From: JAUUZQ01 sp964538375
GTDB taxonomy: Bacteria; Bacteroidota; Bacteroidia; Bacteroidales; GCA-2748055
Reading direction: 5' to 3'
DNA: 64,000 bases
Assembly (NCBI GenBank): GCA_964538375.1
Contig: CAZIFQ010000002.1
Location: 186,001 to 250,000 of the forward strand
Shown here piece by piece: positions 26,131 through 34,743 of this stretch. Numbering within the stretch: the stretch's first letter is position 1; the number at the start of each line of letters is the position of its first letter. The notes under the pieces are model-generated. The model searched no databases, was not told the origin of the DNA, and saw only the letters and a program-made list of their open reading frames with translations. Made by a program: the position numbers and the translations under genes.

Positions 26131-27123
26131 CTATTTTGAATGCAAGATATAAACTTTCCCCTCCTTTTTGTAATCCATATTCAGAGCGAGACAGATAGTC
26201 GAAAGAATGGCGTCGAAGGACTGATCATTATAGGTTGAGGTAAGTCGCATATCAACCAGGGATAAATCTTCAGTATTTACTTCAACATGGTATGCACGTG
26301 TTAGAACACCGAGTATATCTTCAATGCTTTCATCTACAAATTTAAAATCTTTGGTTTTCCAGGATAGGTAGTTTTCATTTTCCTGTGCCGTAGTGGTCAA
26401 TCTATTAGTGGCTGTTCCCATCTGACCGGGCTCGAGTGTAATTGATTCATTGATGTCGTTCATACTCACCGTGACAAATCCTGATTCAACAAAAACTTCC
26501 ACATTATTTTCTTCAAGAGATTCTTTCACATTGAATGAAGTGCCCAATACTGTTACAATTACTTTACCGGAATGAACATTGAATGGCCTTTGAGGATCTG
26601 ACATGACATTAAAGAATCCTTCTCCCTTTAGTTTAACTTTCCTGTTTTCTTCAAAGCTCTTGTTATAATTTAGAGTAGATCCTTCATTTAGAAAAACCCT
26701 ACTACCATCCGGGAGGTCTACTGTAAGAACACCCTCCATTGAGCTGTGCTCAACCACTACTCCGGGTGCGTTTTGTAAAGAAAAGAATACTGTGGGAATA
26801 CCTACTGCAAGTATCATAACAATAACAGCAGCTATTCTAAGGAAGTAGTGAGTCCTCTGTATCCTGGTTAGACTATTCTCTTCTGCCACCATGCCATCAG
26901 ACTGCATTCTCATTCGTAAAGAATTCCATGCATTTACAGTATCCTTATATTCTTCATTAGGATTGGCATCAAATTGTTTCCACGTGTTTTTCATCAGCAC
27001 ATAATCATTTTTTAAGAGTTGGTTTTCTTGTATTTCCAGAAGAAATTCTTCTTGTTGTTTATCATTCATCTCGTTGGCCAGATATGCAGCAATTCTTGTC
27101 CATTTATTGTTTTGATTCGTCAT
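26131..27123 (-). CDS. FecR-family anti-sigma factor
   Basis: A 330-residue single-pass membrane regulator. The N-terminal 85 residues are cytoplasmic and hold the sigma-binding part; a helix lies at about 90-112; the FecR domain follows (VDLPDGSRVFLNEGSTLNY, GEGFFNV) and the end is a DUF4974-type domain (FVDESIEDILGVLTRAYHVEV). In this family the periplasmic part senses the STN domain of a receptor and releases an ECF sigma factor. The sigma gene ends three bases upstream. The closest STN protein is the product of the next gene. Confidence 0.93.
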   Translation of the reverse strand: MTNQNNKWTRIAAYLANEMNDKQQEEFLLEIQENQLLKNDYVLMKNTWKQFDANPNEEYKDTVNAWNSLRMRMQSDGMVAEENSLTRIQRTHYFLRIAAVIVMILAVGIPTVFFSLQNAPGVVVEHSSMEGVLTVDLPDGSRVFLNEGSTLNYNKSFEENRKVKLKGEGFFNVMSDPQRPFNVHSGKVIVTVLGTSFNVKESLEENNVEVFVESGFVTVSMNDINESITLEPGQMGTATNRLTTTAQENENYLSWKTKDFKFVDESIEDILGVLTRAYHVEVNTEDLSLVDMRLTSTYNDQSFDAILSTICLALNMDYKKEGKVYILHSK

Positions 27124-27125
27124 AA

Positions 27126-27677
27126 CTAAGCAATTTTACTGAATTCCTCCAGTGATGATCTCAGGGCTTTTAAGGCCTTTCCCATATTCGCTTCTACTGT
27201 TTTCACAGAGATGGAGAGTTTCTCAGCAATTTCTTTATATTTCAATCCTTCAAACCGGTTCATATTAAATATTTGCCTGGTACGCTCCGGTAATTTTTGC
27301 AGCGTATTAAGTATCACAGCATTCAGTTCTTTGGCATCCAGTTCTTCAGCCGGATTATCCGATGATTGCACCTGGCTTTCTGCCCATCGTTCATCGAGCG
27401 GCATTTCTCTTTTTGATTTACGTAGGTGCATCATTGAATTATTAAATACTGCCTTGTAGAGATAGCTTTGCCAGCTGCTTGTGATTCGGAGATCATTTCT
27501 GTTTTTCCATATATTATAAAATACATCTTGCACTATCTCTTCTGCAACGTTCTCTTTTTTTATCAAGCTCTCAGCATAACTGCACATGCCCGGGTAGTAG
27601 TGGTGGAAAAGGTTTTCAAAAGACTTGATGTCTCCTTTCCTTATTCTACTTAATGTGCGATGTTCAGTTAAGTTCAT
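27126..27677 (-). CDS. ECF RNA polymerase sigma factor (FecI-like)
   Basis: A 183-residue ECF sigma factor from the ATG at 27677 (an in-frame ATG at 27716 is possible). Region 2 is ENLFHHYYPGMCSYAESLI with VQDVFYNIWKNR; region 4 is LPERTRQIFNMNRFEGLKYKEIAEKLSISVKTVEANM, as in the Bacteroidota sigma-70 family. It is the first gene of a sigma/FecR/STN-protein operon. A related carboxypeptidase-regulatory gene ends 92 bases upstream on the same strand. Its targets are not visible beyond this locus. Confidence 0.94.
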   Translation of the reverse strand: MNLTEHRTLSRIRKGDIKSFENLFHHYYPGMCSYAESLIKKENVAEEIVQDVFYNIWKNRNDLRITSSWQSYLYKAVFNNSMMHLRKSKREMPLDERWAESQVQSSDNPAEELDAKELNAVILNTLQKLPERTRQIFNMNRFEGLKYKEIAEKLSISVKTVEANMGKALKALRSSLEEFSKIA

Positions 27678-27769
27678 AGTTTGCTCTCGTAAAAAGTGCT
27701 GCCTGAATGCTTGCATTGGGATTCAAATTTACAATTTTTCAGGCAGCCCTTTATAATATAGTTAGTTGT

Positions 27770-29083
27770 TTAAGGTTGTGGCTCTGAGTTTAATTTCTTC
27801 AGGTACTTCTTGTTAAGGCGCTTGATAGCTGATTCGATGGTTTGATCTGGCTCAATGACATTATACTCTCCCCAGAAATCCTGATCGAAGAATACATACA
27901 CCAGGTTGTCGAGTACCTGTGATCTTTTGAATCTCTCCTTGTTTTCAAATTTTGTCACTTCTTGAAAGGATCTTTCAGTAATTGCTATTTCCGACATGGT
28001 TGAATAGGATGTATTGAATAACTTCTTCTCCCAATCCACATTAAATTTCACTTCAGCACGGGCGTATGAAAAATACCATACATTCTCCTGGATTGTATAT
28101 TTAGAACGGTATATTGCTTTTTTGGGAATGACTGACATACCGATGGGCTTCTTTCGAATAAACATTTGGGCGGCTTCAACTTCATTCTCCATATTCAGTT
28201 CAAATTCTGCTTCTGTAATGGCAAGCCGATCCATGTCAACATAGAGTTTTCCTTTATAGAACGGGGTTGAAATATTTTCTTTTTGCAGGAATGAAATTAC
28301 GTAATGTAACCTGTCGTCAATTGAAATAACGTCCATAACATAGAATGAATAGATTTTATCGTATTGGTTAGACAGGAGTATATAAGGATTCTTTACTACA
28401 TCGAGCAGAAGCGTTGTTACCGGCCCACCTTGTACCCTGAATAGCACAGTATCCATTTTTTCTACATCGGCACTTTTTCTTCCCTGGATTAACTTCACCT
28501 GGTCGAATCTGAAATCATTTTCATAGGGTGATTTATAAATATCAACTACAGCTTCTGATATGGAAACATAGTTTCTCTTCTTTTTAATAGTCTCCCTGTA
28601 AAAAGCGGTCATCATCATAGCTTCCGTACTGTAATTATCGCGGATATTTGCAAGAACGTCTTTGATTAATTTCTCAGCATCTTCAGGTCTTATTGTAACT
28701 TCCTGTAGACTCACTGAGCTGGGCTCCAGCTTAATAACTTTGTTTTTGCTGTTTTGATAATTTTCCAGGGATGTTACTTTGTTTTTATATCCGATGTATG
28801 ATACTTTAACATTGCCAACATCCTTAGCTTTAGAAATCTTAAGTATGAATTCACCATCGATGTTCGTAACAGTTGCAACGTTCATCCCTTCAGCTTCAAT
28901 GGTTGCAAATGGCAATGCTTTCTGGTCCGAAGCATCAATAATTTTGCCGGTATAAATTTTGTAATTAGTAGTGTCAACAGCTTCTTCTTTCTTATCAAAA
29001 GAGAAGGAGGAAGCACTAACTCCTTGTGTTCCGATAATCATCAGAGCAATCAGAGTAACCGATATTCTTTGAATCTTTTTCAT
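27770..29083 (-). CDS. Carboxypeptidase-regulatory domain protein, paralogue of the 24568 gene
   Basis: A 437-residue exported protein from the ATG at 29083, which gives signal peptide MKKIQRISVTLIALMIIG to about residue 25. A carboxypeptidase D regulatory-like domain covers about 44-120 (YTGKIIDASDQKALPFATI, SYIGYKNKV). The rest matches the protein at 24568-26124 in order: SLQEVTIR, AFYRETIKK, SEAVVDIYK, GRKSADVEKMD, YKGKLYVDMDRLAI and DQDFWGEYNVIEPDQTIESAI. It lacks the STN domain. It precedes the sigma gene and may be part of the same surface system. Function is unknown. Confidence 0.82.
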   Translation of the reverse strand: MKKIQRISVTLIALMIIGTQGVSASSFSFDKKEEAVDTTNYKIYTGKIIDASDQKALPFATIEAEGMNVATVTNIDGEFILKISKAKDVGNVKVSYIGYKNKVTSLENYQNSKNKVIKLEPSSVSLQEVTIRPEDAEKLIKDVLANIRDNYSTEAMMMTAFYRETIKKKRNYVSISEAVVDIYKSPYENDFRFDQVKLIQGRKSADVEKMDTVLFRVQGGPVTTLLLDVVKNPYILLSNQYDKIYSFYVMDVISIDDRLHYVISFLQKENISTPFYKGKLYVDMDRLAITEAEFELNMENEVEAAQMFIRKKPIGMSVIPKKAIYRSKYTIQENVWYFSYARAEVKFNVDWEKKLFNTSYSTMSEIAITERSFQEVTKFENKERFKRSQVLDNLVYVFFDQDFWGEYNVIEPDQTIESAIKRLNKKYLKKLNSEPQP

Positions 29084-29210
29084 GATGTTTATTATTATAT
29101 TTGCATAGTTTTTTAATTCTTTAGGTTCCCTTTCATCTATAAGATGCATAAGTTAATAAATACCCTATACACAAATTGAATTTTCTTTCATAGCGTTTAG
29201 TTAATTAGAC

Positions 29211-30140
29211 ATGAATAAGTGGAATACAGATAATATGCCTTTGCAGGAAGGAAAGATTGCGATTGTCACCGGTGCTAACAGCGGATTGGGTTACTATACG
29301 GCAAAAGGATTGCTTGTTAAAGGCGCAGAAGTGATTATGGCATGCAGGAATGTTGAAAAAGGTGAAATTGCTGCCAGTGAGATAGTGGATGAATATCCTA
29401 GTGCTAAGTTACATATAATGCATTTGGATCTTTCTGATTTATCTTCGGTGAAGAGGTTTGCAGACAGTTTCTTAGAAAGATTTCATAAGTTAGATATCTT
29501 AATTAACAATGCTGGCTTAATGGCTATTCCATACGCGAAGACTGTGGATGGATTTGAAATGCAGTTTGGAGTGAATCATTTGGGTCATTTTGCACTGGTG
29601 CGACATCTTTTCGATATATTAAAAAGCACTCCGGGAGCCAGGGTAGTTGCTGTTTCAAGTATTGCGGCTAAAGCTGGAGATTTTGATTTTGAAGATTTGA
29701 ACTGGGAAAAAAAATACCGAAGGTGGTTTGCATATGGGAGAAGTAAATTGGCCAACTTGCTATTTATTCTTGAGCTTGCAGACAAGACCTCAAAAAGAGG
29801 TATTGATATTACTGCTCTTGCTGCTCATCCTGGCTATGCTGATTCAAATTTGTTAGAAAAGGGACCGACCATGAAGGGCCGGAAATGGCTTGTTAAGGCG
29901 GGGCATCTTGCCAACAAACTTGTGGCCCAGAGTACAGAGATGGGGGCATTGCCGACTCTTTATGCAGCAACATCAGAGGATGTAGTGCAGGGTGGTTATT
30001 ATGGCCCACGTGGTTTTGCCGGGATGAAGGGTTACCCGACACGGACTTATCCAAATAACAAAAAGATAACAAAGGATTTACAAAAAAAATTGTGGCTTAA
30101 TTCTGAAGAATTGACCGGTGTTTCCTTTCTGTCAGACTAA
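29211..30140 (+). CDS. Short-chain dehydrogenase/reductase
   Basis: A 309-residue classical SDR oxidoreductase with the cofactor motif TGANSGLG near residue 20, LINNAG, VSSIAAKAG and the catalytic YGRSK pair (Tyr and Lys). The charged AACRNVEKGE segment after beta 2 favours NADP over NAD. Overall pattern is closest to the retinol dehydrogenase and WW-oxidoreductase type group. Substrate is unknown. It is a single gene read divergently from the sigma factor cluster. Upstream contains no recognised operator. Confidence 0.92.
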   Translation: MNKWNTDNMPLQEGKIAIVTGANSGLGYYTAKGLLVKGAEVIMACRNVEKGEIAASEIVDEYPSAKLHIMHLDLSDLSSVKRFADSFLERFHKLDILINNAGLMAIPYAKTVDGFEMQFGVNHLGHFALVRHLFDILKSTPGARVVAVSSIAAKAGDFDFEDLNWEKKYRRWFAYGRSKLANLLFILELADKTSKRGIDITALAAHPGYADSNLLEKGPTMKGRKWLVKAGHLANKLVAQSTEMGALPTLYAATSEDVVQGGYYGPRGFAGMKGYPTRTYPNNKKITKDLQKKLWLNSEELTGVSFLSD

Positions 30141-30255
30141 ATCTAAGTAACGCATATTTATTTGGCATGTATTTTGCGGCATTTATTTTATCAATTATTG
30201 TAATTGATAGTGAAATTACATTAAGGATATTTAAGACTCAGGTCTGGTTTAGTGA

Positions 30256-30271
30256 GAACCCTTCGGGGTTC
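30256..30271. repeat. GAACCC-TTCG-GGGTTC hairpin
   Basis: A six-base perfect stem with a TTCG tetraloop lies 115 bases after the SDR stop. No T-run follows, so a terminator function is weak; a fragment of a GC-rich dispersed element is equally likely (a GC-rich GGGGCGGGGGAG follows). Confidence 0.4.
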
Positions 30272-30368
30272 AGGGGCGGGGGAGCGACGGTTATACATTT
30301 CTGAAAGTTAAGGGTTAGAAAGGATGGTCATGCCATCAAAAAGTATATCGCCGATTTCTCCGCTTCTT

Positions 30369-30605
30369 TTATCTTTCCAATAATGCAGAATAATCCAGCT
30401 CCACGACTCCGTCATCTGCAGTATAGAGGAGTTCAACCCTTGTGAAATCATCGAAAACTTTACCTTTTCCGCTTACAAAGAGATTAAAAATTACCTGAAT
30501 TTTAATGTAAAGTGTGTCTAAGATGTATTCTGCATGGAGTAATTCTCCATCCTCTTTTTGAAATTCTAACAAATAGGTATTCTTTTCTAAATTAGATTTG
30601 TTCAA
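30369..30605 (-). CDS. Small hypothetical protein
   Basis: A 78-residue cytoplasmic protein with no recognised domain and no signal peptide. The composition is ordinary and acidic with short beta-like stretches (NTYLLEFQKEDGELLHAEY, RVELLYTADDGVVELDYSALL). It lies 31 bases after the LspA-like gene on the same strand, so it could be read with it. Coding status is supported by frame length and typical codon use only. Confidence 0.45.
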   Translation of the reverse strand: MNKSNLEKNTYLLEFQKEDGELLHAEYILDTLYIKIQVIFNLFVSGKGKVFDDFTRVELLYTADDGVVELDYSALLER

Positions 30606-30636
30606 AATCTATAATCATGAAAATAATATGATGTGT

Positions 30637-31443
30637 TTAATCTTTGTTCCTCTTTCTGCGGAAGAGCCCTTGAAAATCTGATTTGACGAAGGCAGCAAAT
30701 GATTGGTTTAGTTTTTTACTTTCATTTTTAGGCATTTTGAATAGCCGTGTTAGCAATTTGTTGTCTATCAGCTCGGTAATCAGAAACAATTCACAAAGTG
30801 TGATGTACATATCCTTTAAGTCAAAGGTGTAAAAAGGCCTGATGGTAATATAGTCCAATGATCCACCCCAGAATGCATTGTCAATAATATTGGCAAACAA
30901 GCCAGCAAGGAACAAATGAATAAAACCATTGATCCAGAAGCTGTTTCTCTTTCTGGTCGTATAAAAACGCCAGATCTCAATAAACAGAAGTCCAATAACT
31001 GAAAACAGTAAGATATTAAACAGGTGGGGAACTGAATTAATTTTTAGGAGGACCCATAAGTATGAACCACTTGTGTTTTGTGTTGGGTCAAGGTAAAATA
31101 CAGGGGGAATAATGGGATGAGAAATGCTTTCCCAATCCAGACTGAAAAGATAAGCTTTTATAGCTTGGTCGACCCCGATAGCTATAAGAAGAAAAATGAT
31201 ATTAATACCTTTTTTTACTTTAGTGTATTGTTGTAAAACGCTTCCAAATGCAGCGATGGCAGCCAATACCAGTCCTGGAAGCAAAGATATTTTCCATAAG
31301 AATGAAAAATCTTTTACGCCGGCTGATACTGAGTAAACAATCATTACAAGGATCCAGATGCCAAAGAAGACCCCGCTATTTCTAAGAATGTTTTTCATGC
31401 CTGCCCAGTCAATTTTGAGAGCACGAATGTAAGTTTTTTTCAT
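30637..31443 (-). CDS. Enlarged signal peptidase II (LspA)-like membrane protein
   Basis: A 268-residue integral membrane protein. The last two thirds follow LspA: GVDQAIKAYLF (helix with the DxxxK motif), a periplasmic loop with SGSYLWVLLKINS, FLAGLFANIIDNAFWGGSLDYI with the first catalytic aspartate (usual GGALGNLIDR block) and FDLKDMYITL with the second (usual NVADSAI block). Normal LspA has about 160 residues; here two extra N-terminal helices (about 23-43, 47-66) and a basic C-terminal tail of about 45 residues are added. It may be an active lipoprotein signal peptidase with additions or a divergent paralogue. Confidence 0.72.
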   Translation of the reverse strand: MKKTYIRALKIDWAGMKNILRNSGVFFGIWILVMIVYSVSAGVKDFSFLWKISLLPGLVLAAIAAFGSVLQQYTKVKKGINIIFLLIAIGVDQAIKAYLFSLDWESISHPIIPPVFYLDPTQNTSGSYLWVLLKINSVPHLFNILLFSVIGLLFIEIWRFYTTRKRNSFWINGFIHLFLAGLFANIIDNAFWGGSLDYITIRPFYTFDLKDMYITLCELFLITELIDNKLLTRLFKMPKNESKKLNQSFAAFVKSDFQGLFRRKRNKD

Positions 31444-31492
31444 TGTATCAACAAGAGGTCCTACAAATGCAAATTGATATTTATTTCAGTGA

Positions 31493-31525
31493 TTTGGTAT
31501 TTTAATTAAAAAAATTCTACTTTTA
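31493..31525 (+). promoter_or_regulatory. Candidate promoter of the trp leader
   Basis: TTTG at 31493-31496 and TACTTTTA at 31518-31525 are 21 bases apart and resemble the Bacteroidota -33/-7 pair (TTTG and TAnnTTTG). The transcript would start a few bases before the leader ATG at 31541. Confidence 0.45.
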
Positions 31526-31540
31526 TGCTTTCAAATTGAA

Positions 31541-31594
31541 ATGAAACAGGTTTTAGTAAATACAAATTGGTGGTGGTTTTCCGATACGCAGTAA
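31541..31594 (+). CDS. Tryptophan leader peptide (attenuator ORF)
   Basis: A 17-codon ORF, MKQVLVNTNWWWFSDTQ, contains three consecutive Trp codons (TGG TGG TGG, 31568-31576), the hallmark of a trp attenuation leader. When Trp-tRNA is scarce a stalled ribosome should prevent the downstream hairpins from forming. The stop codon TAA falls in the loop of the first hairpin. It precedes a strong terminator and a lone trpG. Confidence 0.88.
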   Translation: MKQVLVNTNWWWFSDTQ

Positions 31595-31603
31595 ACGGAG
31601 AAC
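31576..31603 (+). promoter_or_regulatory. Pause (1:2) hairpin of the trp attenuator
   Basis: GTTTTCCG (31576-31583) pairs with CGGAGAAC (31596-31603), eight pairs including one G-U, with a 12-base loop. The left arm starts at the last base of the third Trp codon and the stop codon lies in the loop, as in classical trp leaders. Confidence 0.65.
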
Positions 31604-31627
31604 GATCAGTCATTGTATATAACACAT

Positions 31628-31659
31628 AAAGGCTTACCGAACTTCGGTAGGCCTTTTTT
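31628..31659 (+). terminator. Attenuator terminator upstream of trpG
   Basis: AAAGGCTTACCG (31628-31639) pairs with CGGTAGGCCTTT (31645-31656), one G-U pair, followed by T residues to 31659. It ends 49 bases before the trpG start and, with the Trp leader, forms a transcription attenuator. Confidence 0.88.
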
Positions 31660-31708
31660 AATGTATAACAAATAGCAGAAATGGCAGGAAGCTTCTAAAT
31701 AAAAAGAG

Positions 31709-32293
31709 ATGAAGATGAAAATTTTAGTACTGGATAATTACGATTCATTTACCTATAACCTGGTACAGTATATTGAAAGGATTGAAGGAACTGAGGTGAC
31801 GGTGAGAAGAAATGATAAAATTTCTCTTGAGGAAATTGATCAATTTGATAAAATTCTAATATCGCCGGGTCCTGGTGTTCCTGACGAAGCGGGGATAACA
31901 AAAGAACTAATCTCAAAATATGGAGAAACAAAAAGCATACTGGGTGTTTGCCTTGGTCATCAGGCAATTGCTGAGGTTTTTGGCGGTTCCATTAGAAACC
32001 TCGATACGGTTTATCATGGTGTGGCTGCAGAGATGAACAGGATAGTTGACGATGAAAAGCTTTTTACAGGCATACCCAAAAAATTTGATGCAGGCAGATA
32101 TCATTCATGGATTGTCAATGAGGAGATTCCAGACTGTTTGGAAGTTACCGTGAGAAATAGTAAAGGTGATGTGATGGCTTTGCGCCACAAGAAATACAAG
32201 GTGAGAGGTGTTCAGTTTCATCCTGAATCTGTGCTGACAGGATACGGTGCACTAATGATTAAGAACTGGGTACAGGAAGAAGTTGAGCATTGA
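31709..32293 (+). CDS. trpG: Anthranilate synthase component II (glutamine amidotransferase)
   Basis: A 194-residue class I glutamine amidotransferase. The catalytic triad is complete: Cys81 in GVCLGHQ, His171 and Glu173 in FHPES; the N-terminus ILVLDNYDSFTYNLVQY and the SPGPGVPDEAG oxyanion block are standard for TrpG/PabA. It supplies ammonia from glutamine to anthranilate or aminodeoxychorismate synthase. By sequence alone TrpG and PabA are hard to separate; the Trp-codon attenuator directly upstream argues for TrpG. No trpE or other trp gene is within the window, so the gene is monocistronic. The ATG at 31709 is used; an ATG two codons later is possible. Confidence 0.92.
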   Translation: MKMKILVLDNYDSFTYNLVQYIERIEGTEVTVRRNDKISLEEIDQFDKILISPGPGVPDEAGITKELISKYGETKSILGVCLGHQAIAEVFGGSIRNLDTVYHGVAAEMNRIVDDEKLFTGIPKKFDAGRYHSWIVNEEIPDCLEVTVRNSKGDVMALRHKKYKVRGVQFHPESVLTGYGALMIKNWVQEEVEH

Positions 32294-32417
32294 GTGCTTA
32301 GTGTTTAACAATTAGTTGACATGGAATAGATAATTTCAGATTTGGATATCCAGATTCCTCATCTGACTGAAAGTGTAAAATCGAACCTTGAAACAAGTAT
32401 TCAGGAATTTATTTCTA

Positions 32418-33137
32418 CTATTCGGTAAGGAGCTCGTTGTTGAATCTGATAATGAATTTTGCCATAGCTCTTAAGCCAGATAAATTTGATTTCACCTGGC
32501 GGTCAGGAACAAACAAACTTGCCCTATCTTTATCTTTATCTGCAATATTCATTGTGCCGCCTACATCATATTGGTATCCAGCTTCAATTCCAAAAGAGTA
32601 CCTGGAAAAATGATAGATGGCTTCAGCCCCGGCTTCCAGGGCTGGCGAAAAGGAATGCATATTTACATTGTAATATTGATAATCGTATAATGTATTAACA
32701 GTGCGATTGATCAGATTGCGAGTATAGCCAACTAAAATTCTGCCATAAGGTAGAACTTCGAAATATTTTCTAAAATGGAGGGGGTAGTATGCTGCTGCTC
32801 CAATCTGATATGCTTTAACATATTGATCGAGATTCATGTTTCCCGAGTAATCACTGTAATTGGCATGGGCTCCTGTTGTTGAATAATCGTAAGAGAGGCC
32901 ATATTTTAAACCAGAAGTAGTTTTTCTATATAGTTCCAGGCGGACGTGGGTAAAAGGAGGAAAATATGTAAACCCCTTTGCATCAACTGTTGAGAAAGCA
33001 ATAAAGTCATCCTGGAATTGCTTCAAATCATCAAGCTGATAATACCCAATTCCTGCGGCAACTGAGAACCCGGTATATTGTGCATATATGTTTGATGCAA
33101 AGACAACCGTGATAAGAATTAATTTAATTTTTTTCAT
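32418..33137 (-). CDS. Outer-membrane beta-barrel protein
   Basis: A 239-residue protein with signal peptide ending SNIYAQ (residue 20) and many alternating tyrosine-rich strands, for example YGLSYDYSTTGAH, YQIGAAAYYPLHF, FGIEAGYQYDVGG, ending with FIIRFN close to the C-terminus. This fits an 8- to 10-strand outer-membrane barrel of the OmpW/OMP_b-brl type. It overlaps the preceding lipoprotein gene by four bases (ATGA), so the two are translationally coupled and probably act together. Function unknown. Confidence 0.78.
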   Translation of the reverse strand: MKKIKLILITVVFASNIYAQYTGFSVAAGIGYYQLDDLKQFQDDFIAFSTVDAKGFTYFPPFTHVRLELYRKTTSGLKYGLSYDYSTTGAHANYSDYSGNMNLDQYVKAYQIGAAAYYPLHFRKYFEVLPYGRILVGYTRNLINRTVNTLYDYQYYNVNMHSFSPALEAGAEAIYHFSRYSFGIEAGYQYDVGGTMNIADKDKDRASLFVPDRQVKSNLSGLRAMAKFIIRFNNELLTE

Positions 33138-33568
33138 AGCAGAACGTCTCCCCTGTTAAGTGTAACAACCCAGGATGTATCTTTTAGTAAGTATTCTGCA
33201 TTGATCCGGTCGGCCAGACTTCCTGTGGATGACTTATAGATAACCTCCATATATATGTCATAATGACCATCATTATAACTTGTATCAGGATTTATCCATA
33301 CACTGTTTGCCAGGGAATCTGAAGCGAAAATAAAGGATTCATCAAAAAATATCTGGGTGTAAAAAATTTTTCCGGTGTCAATGGAGATTTCGTATTCAAA
33401 TAATAGACTGTCAGTAATTAAAACACTTTCCATAGTATCTAAGCTGCTGGATATCTCTAGCTCTGGCAAGTCGGACAAATCAACTTCAACAAAATATATT
33501 TCGTCGCTTGAATAGTCACATGCGCTAAGTATTAGCAAGATCAATAGGCTTATAGTAGTAGTTTTCAT
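33134..33568 (-). CDS. Hypothetical lipoprotein
   Basis: A 144-residue predicted lipoprotein with lipobox ILSAC (Cys near residue 17) and an acidic, beta-rich mature part (YFVEVDLSDLPELEI, FEYEISIDTGKIFYTQIFF). No known domain is recognised; the strands resemble an Ig-like fold. It overlaps the barrel gene at 32418-33137 by four bases. A lipoprotein paired with a barrel often forms one outer-membrane unit, but nothing more can be inferred. Confidence 0.72.
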   Translation of the reverse strand: MKTTTISLLILLILSACDYSSDEIYFVEVDLSDLPELEISSSLDTMESVLITDSLLFEYEISIDTGKIFYTQIFFDESFIFASDSLANSVWINPDTSYNDGHYDIYMEVIYKSSTGSLADRINAEYLLKDTSWVVTLNRGDVLL

Positions 33569-33631
33569 AGCAAATAAATTGCTGGCTAAAGTAACAAAAA
33601 AAGGGAAACAGAATTTATGTAGTATAAAAGC

Positions 33632-34594
33632 TTAGATGGATTCTTCAATCACTTTTTGAAGAACAGTTTCGACTTTTAATCCCATGGCACGGATTTGTTG
33701 CGGAATGATACTCTCTTTAGTCATTCCCGGAATAGAGTTGAGCTCCAGGAAGTAGAGCTGATTTCCTTTAATGATGAAATCAATCCGAACGATACCACTG
33801 GATTGGGTATAATCGTAAATATTTGATGCCAGTGATTGACATTTCTTAGCTAATTCGGCATCAATCCTTGCGGGTGTTATCTCTTCAGATAATCCCTTGT
33901 ATTTCGCTTCGTAATCGAAAAACTCTGTTTTTGGCACGATTTCCGTAAGAGGAAAGATCAGTTCATCCTGATTGGTCTTGAGTAAACCGCATGTCACCTC
34001 GACTCCTTTAACAAATGATTCGACGATCACTTCTGTATCCTCTGTTAATGATGCTTCAATTGCCGCATCCAGTTTGTCGGCCTGGGAAACTTTTGTTGTT
34101 CCAAAGCTCGACCCGCCACTGTTTGGCTTTACGAAGCATGGGAGGCCTACTAACTCAATAATCTCATCAATCACGTATTCGTCATCCCTTTTCACCAATT
34201 TCGATTCAGCAGAAAGTACTCCAAATTGTTTAAGATATGTTTTGGAGACGAATTTATTAAAAGTAAGTGCAGAGGAAAGGAGCCCGGAAGAGCTATATGG
34301 TACTCCCATAATATCAAGGTAACCCTGTATCTTCCCGTTTTCTCCTGGTGTACCGTGTATTGCATTCCAGACATAGTTGAACCTCGTTTTCTTTTTCCCT
34401 TCCGCAAAGCCAAAGAAATTTATGTCTAACGAGTGTTCTTTCTCCCCATTTTTCACGGTCCATGTATTGCCTTGTACGATGACAAGATATGTTGTATAGC
34501 CGGCCTTTTCCAGCCATTTAATGATCTCTTTTCCACTCTTCACGGAGATTTTAAACTCTGATGAATCACCACCCGCTAATATTGCTATATTCAT
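33632..34594 (-). CDS. ddl: D-alanine--D-alanine ligase
   Basis: A 320-residue ATP-grasp enzyme that makes the D-Ala-D-Ala dipeptide for peptidoglycan. Family blocks are HGTPGENGKIQGYLD with SSGLLSSALTFNK, FVKPNSGGSSFGTTKV (ATP and substrate lid) and the metal-binding IDFIIKGNQLYFLELNSIPGMTKES near the end. Length is normal. Downstream of the RluA-type synthase and PASTA genes on the same strand, but separated from them by 149 bases, it belongs to a cell-wall neighbourhood that is commonly conserved in this phylum. Confidence 0.96.
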   Translation of the reverse strand: MNIAILAGGDSSEFKISVKSGKEIIKWLEKAGYTTYLVIVQGNTWTVKNGEKEHSLDINFFGFAEGKKKTRFNYVWNAIHGTPGENGKIQGYLDIMGVPYSSSGLLSSALTFNKFVSKTYLKQFGVLSAESKLVKRDDEYVIDEIIELVGLPCFVKPNSGGSSFGTTKVSQADKLDAAIEASLTEDTEVIVESFVKGVEVTCGLLKTNQDELIFPLTEIVPKTEFFDYEAKYKGLSEEITPARIDAELAKKCQSLASNIYDYTQSSGIVRIDFIIKGNQLYFLELNSIPGMTKESIIPQQIRAMGLKVETVLQKVIEESI

Positions 34595-34743
34595 ATTATT
34601 ATTCCCTATAAGTACGTCTAAAAATACTATGTTTTGTACAATATAGTATCATAAAGAGGTGCATTATTTTGATGAGTGTACGACAGTTTCCATAAACCAT
34701 GGTATAAGTGATTGTGAAATGTCTTATTGTGATGCTTTTTGGG

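Noticed and set aside
31596..31640. Antiterminator (2:3) pairing of the trp leader
   Set aside because: Only a three- to four-base match could be found by eye; not strong enough to list.
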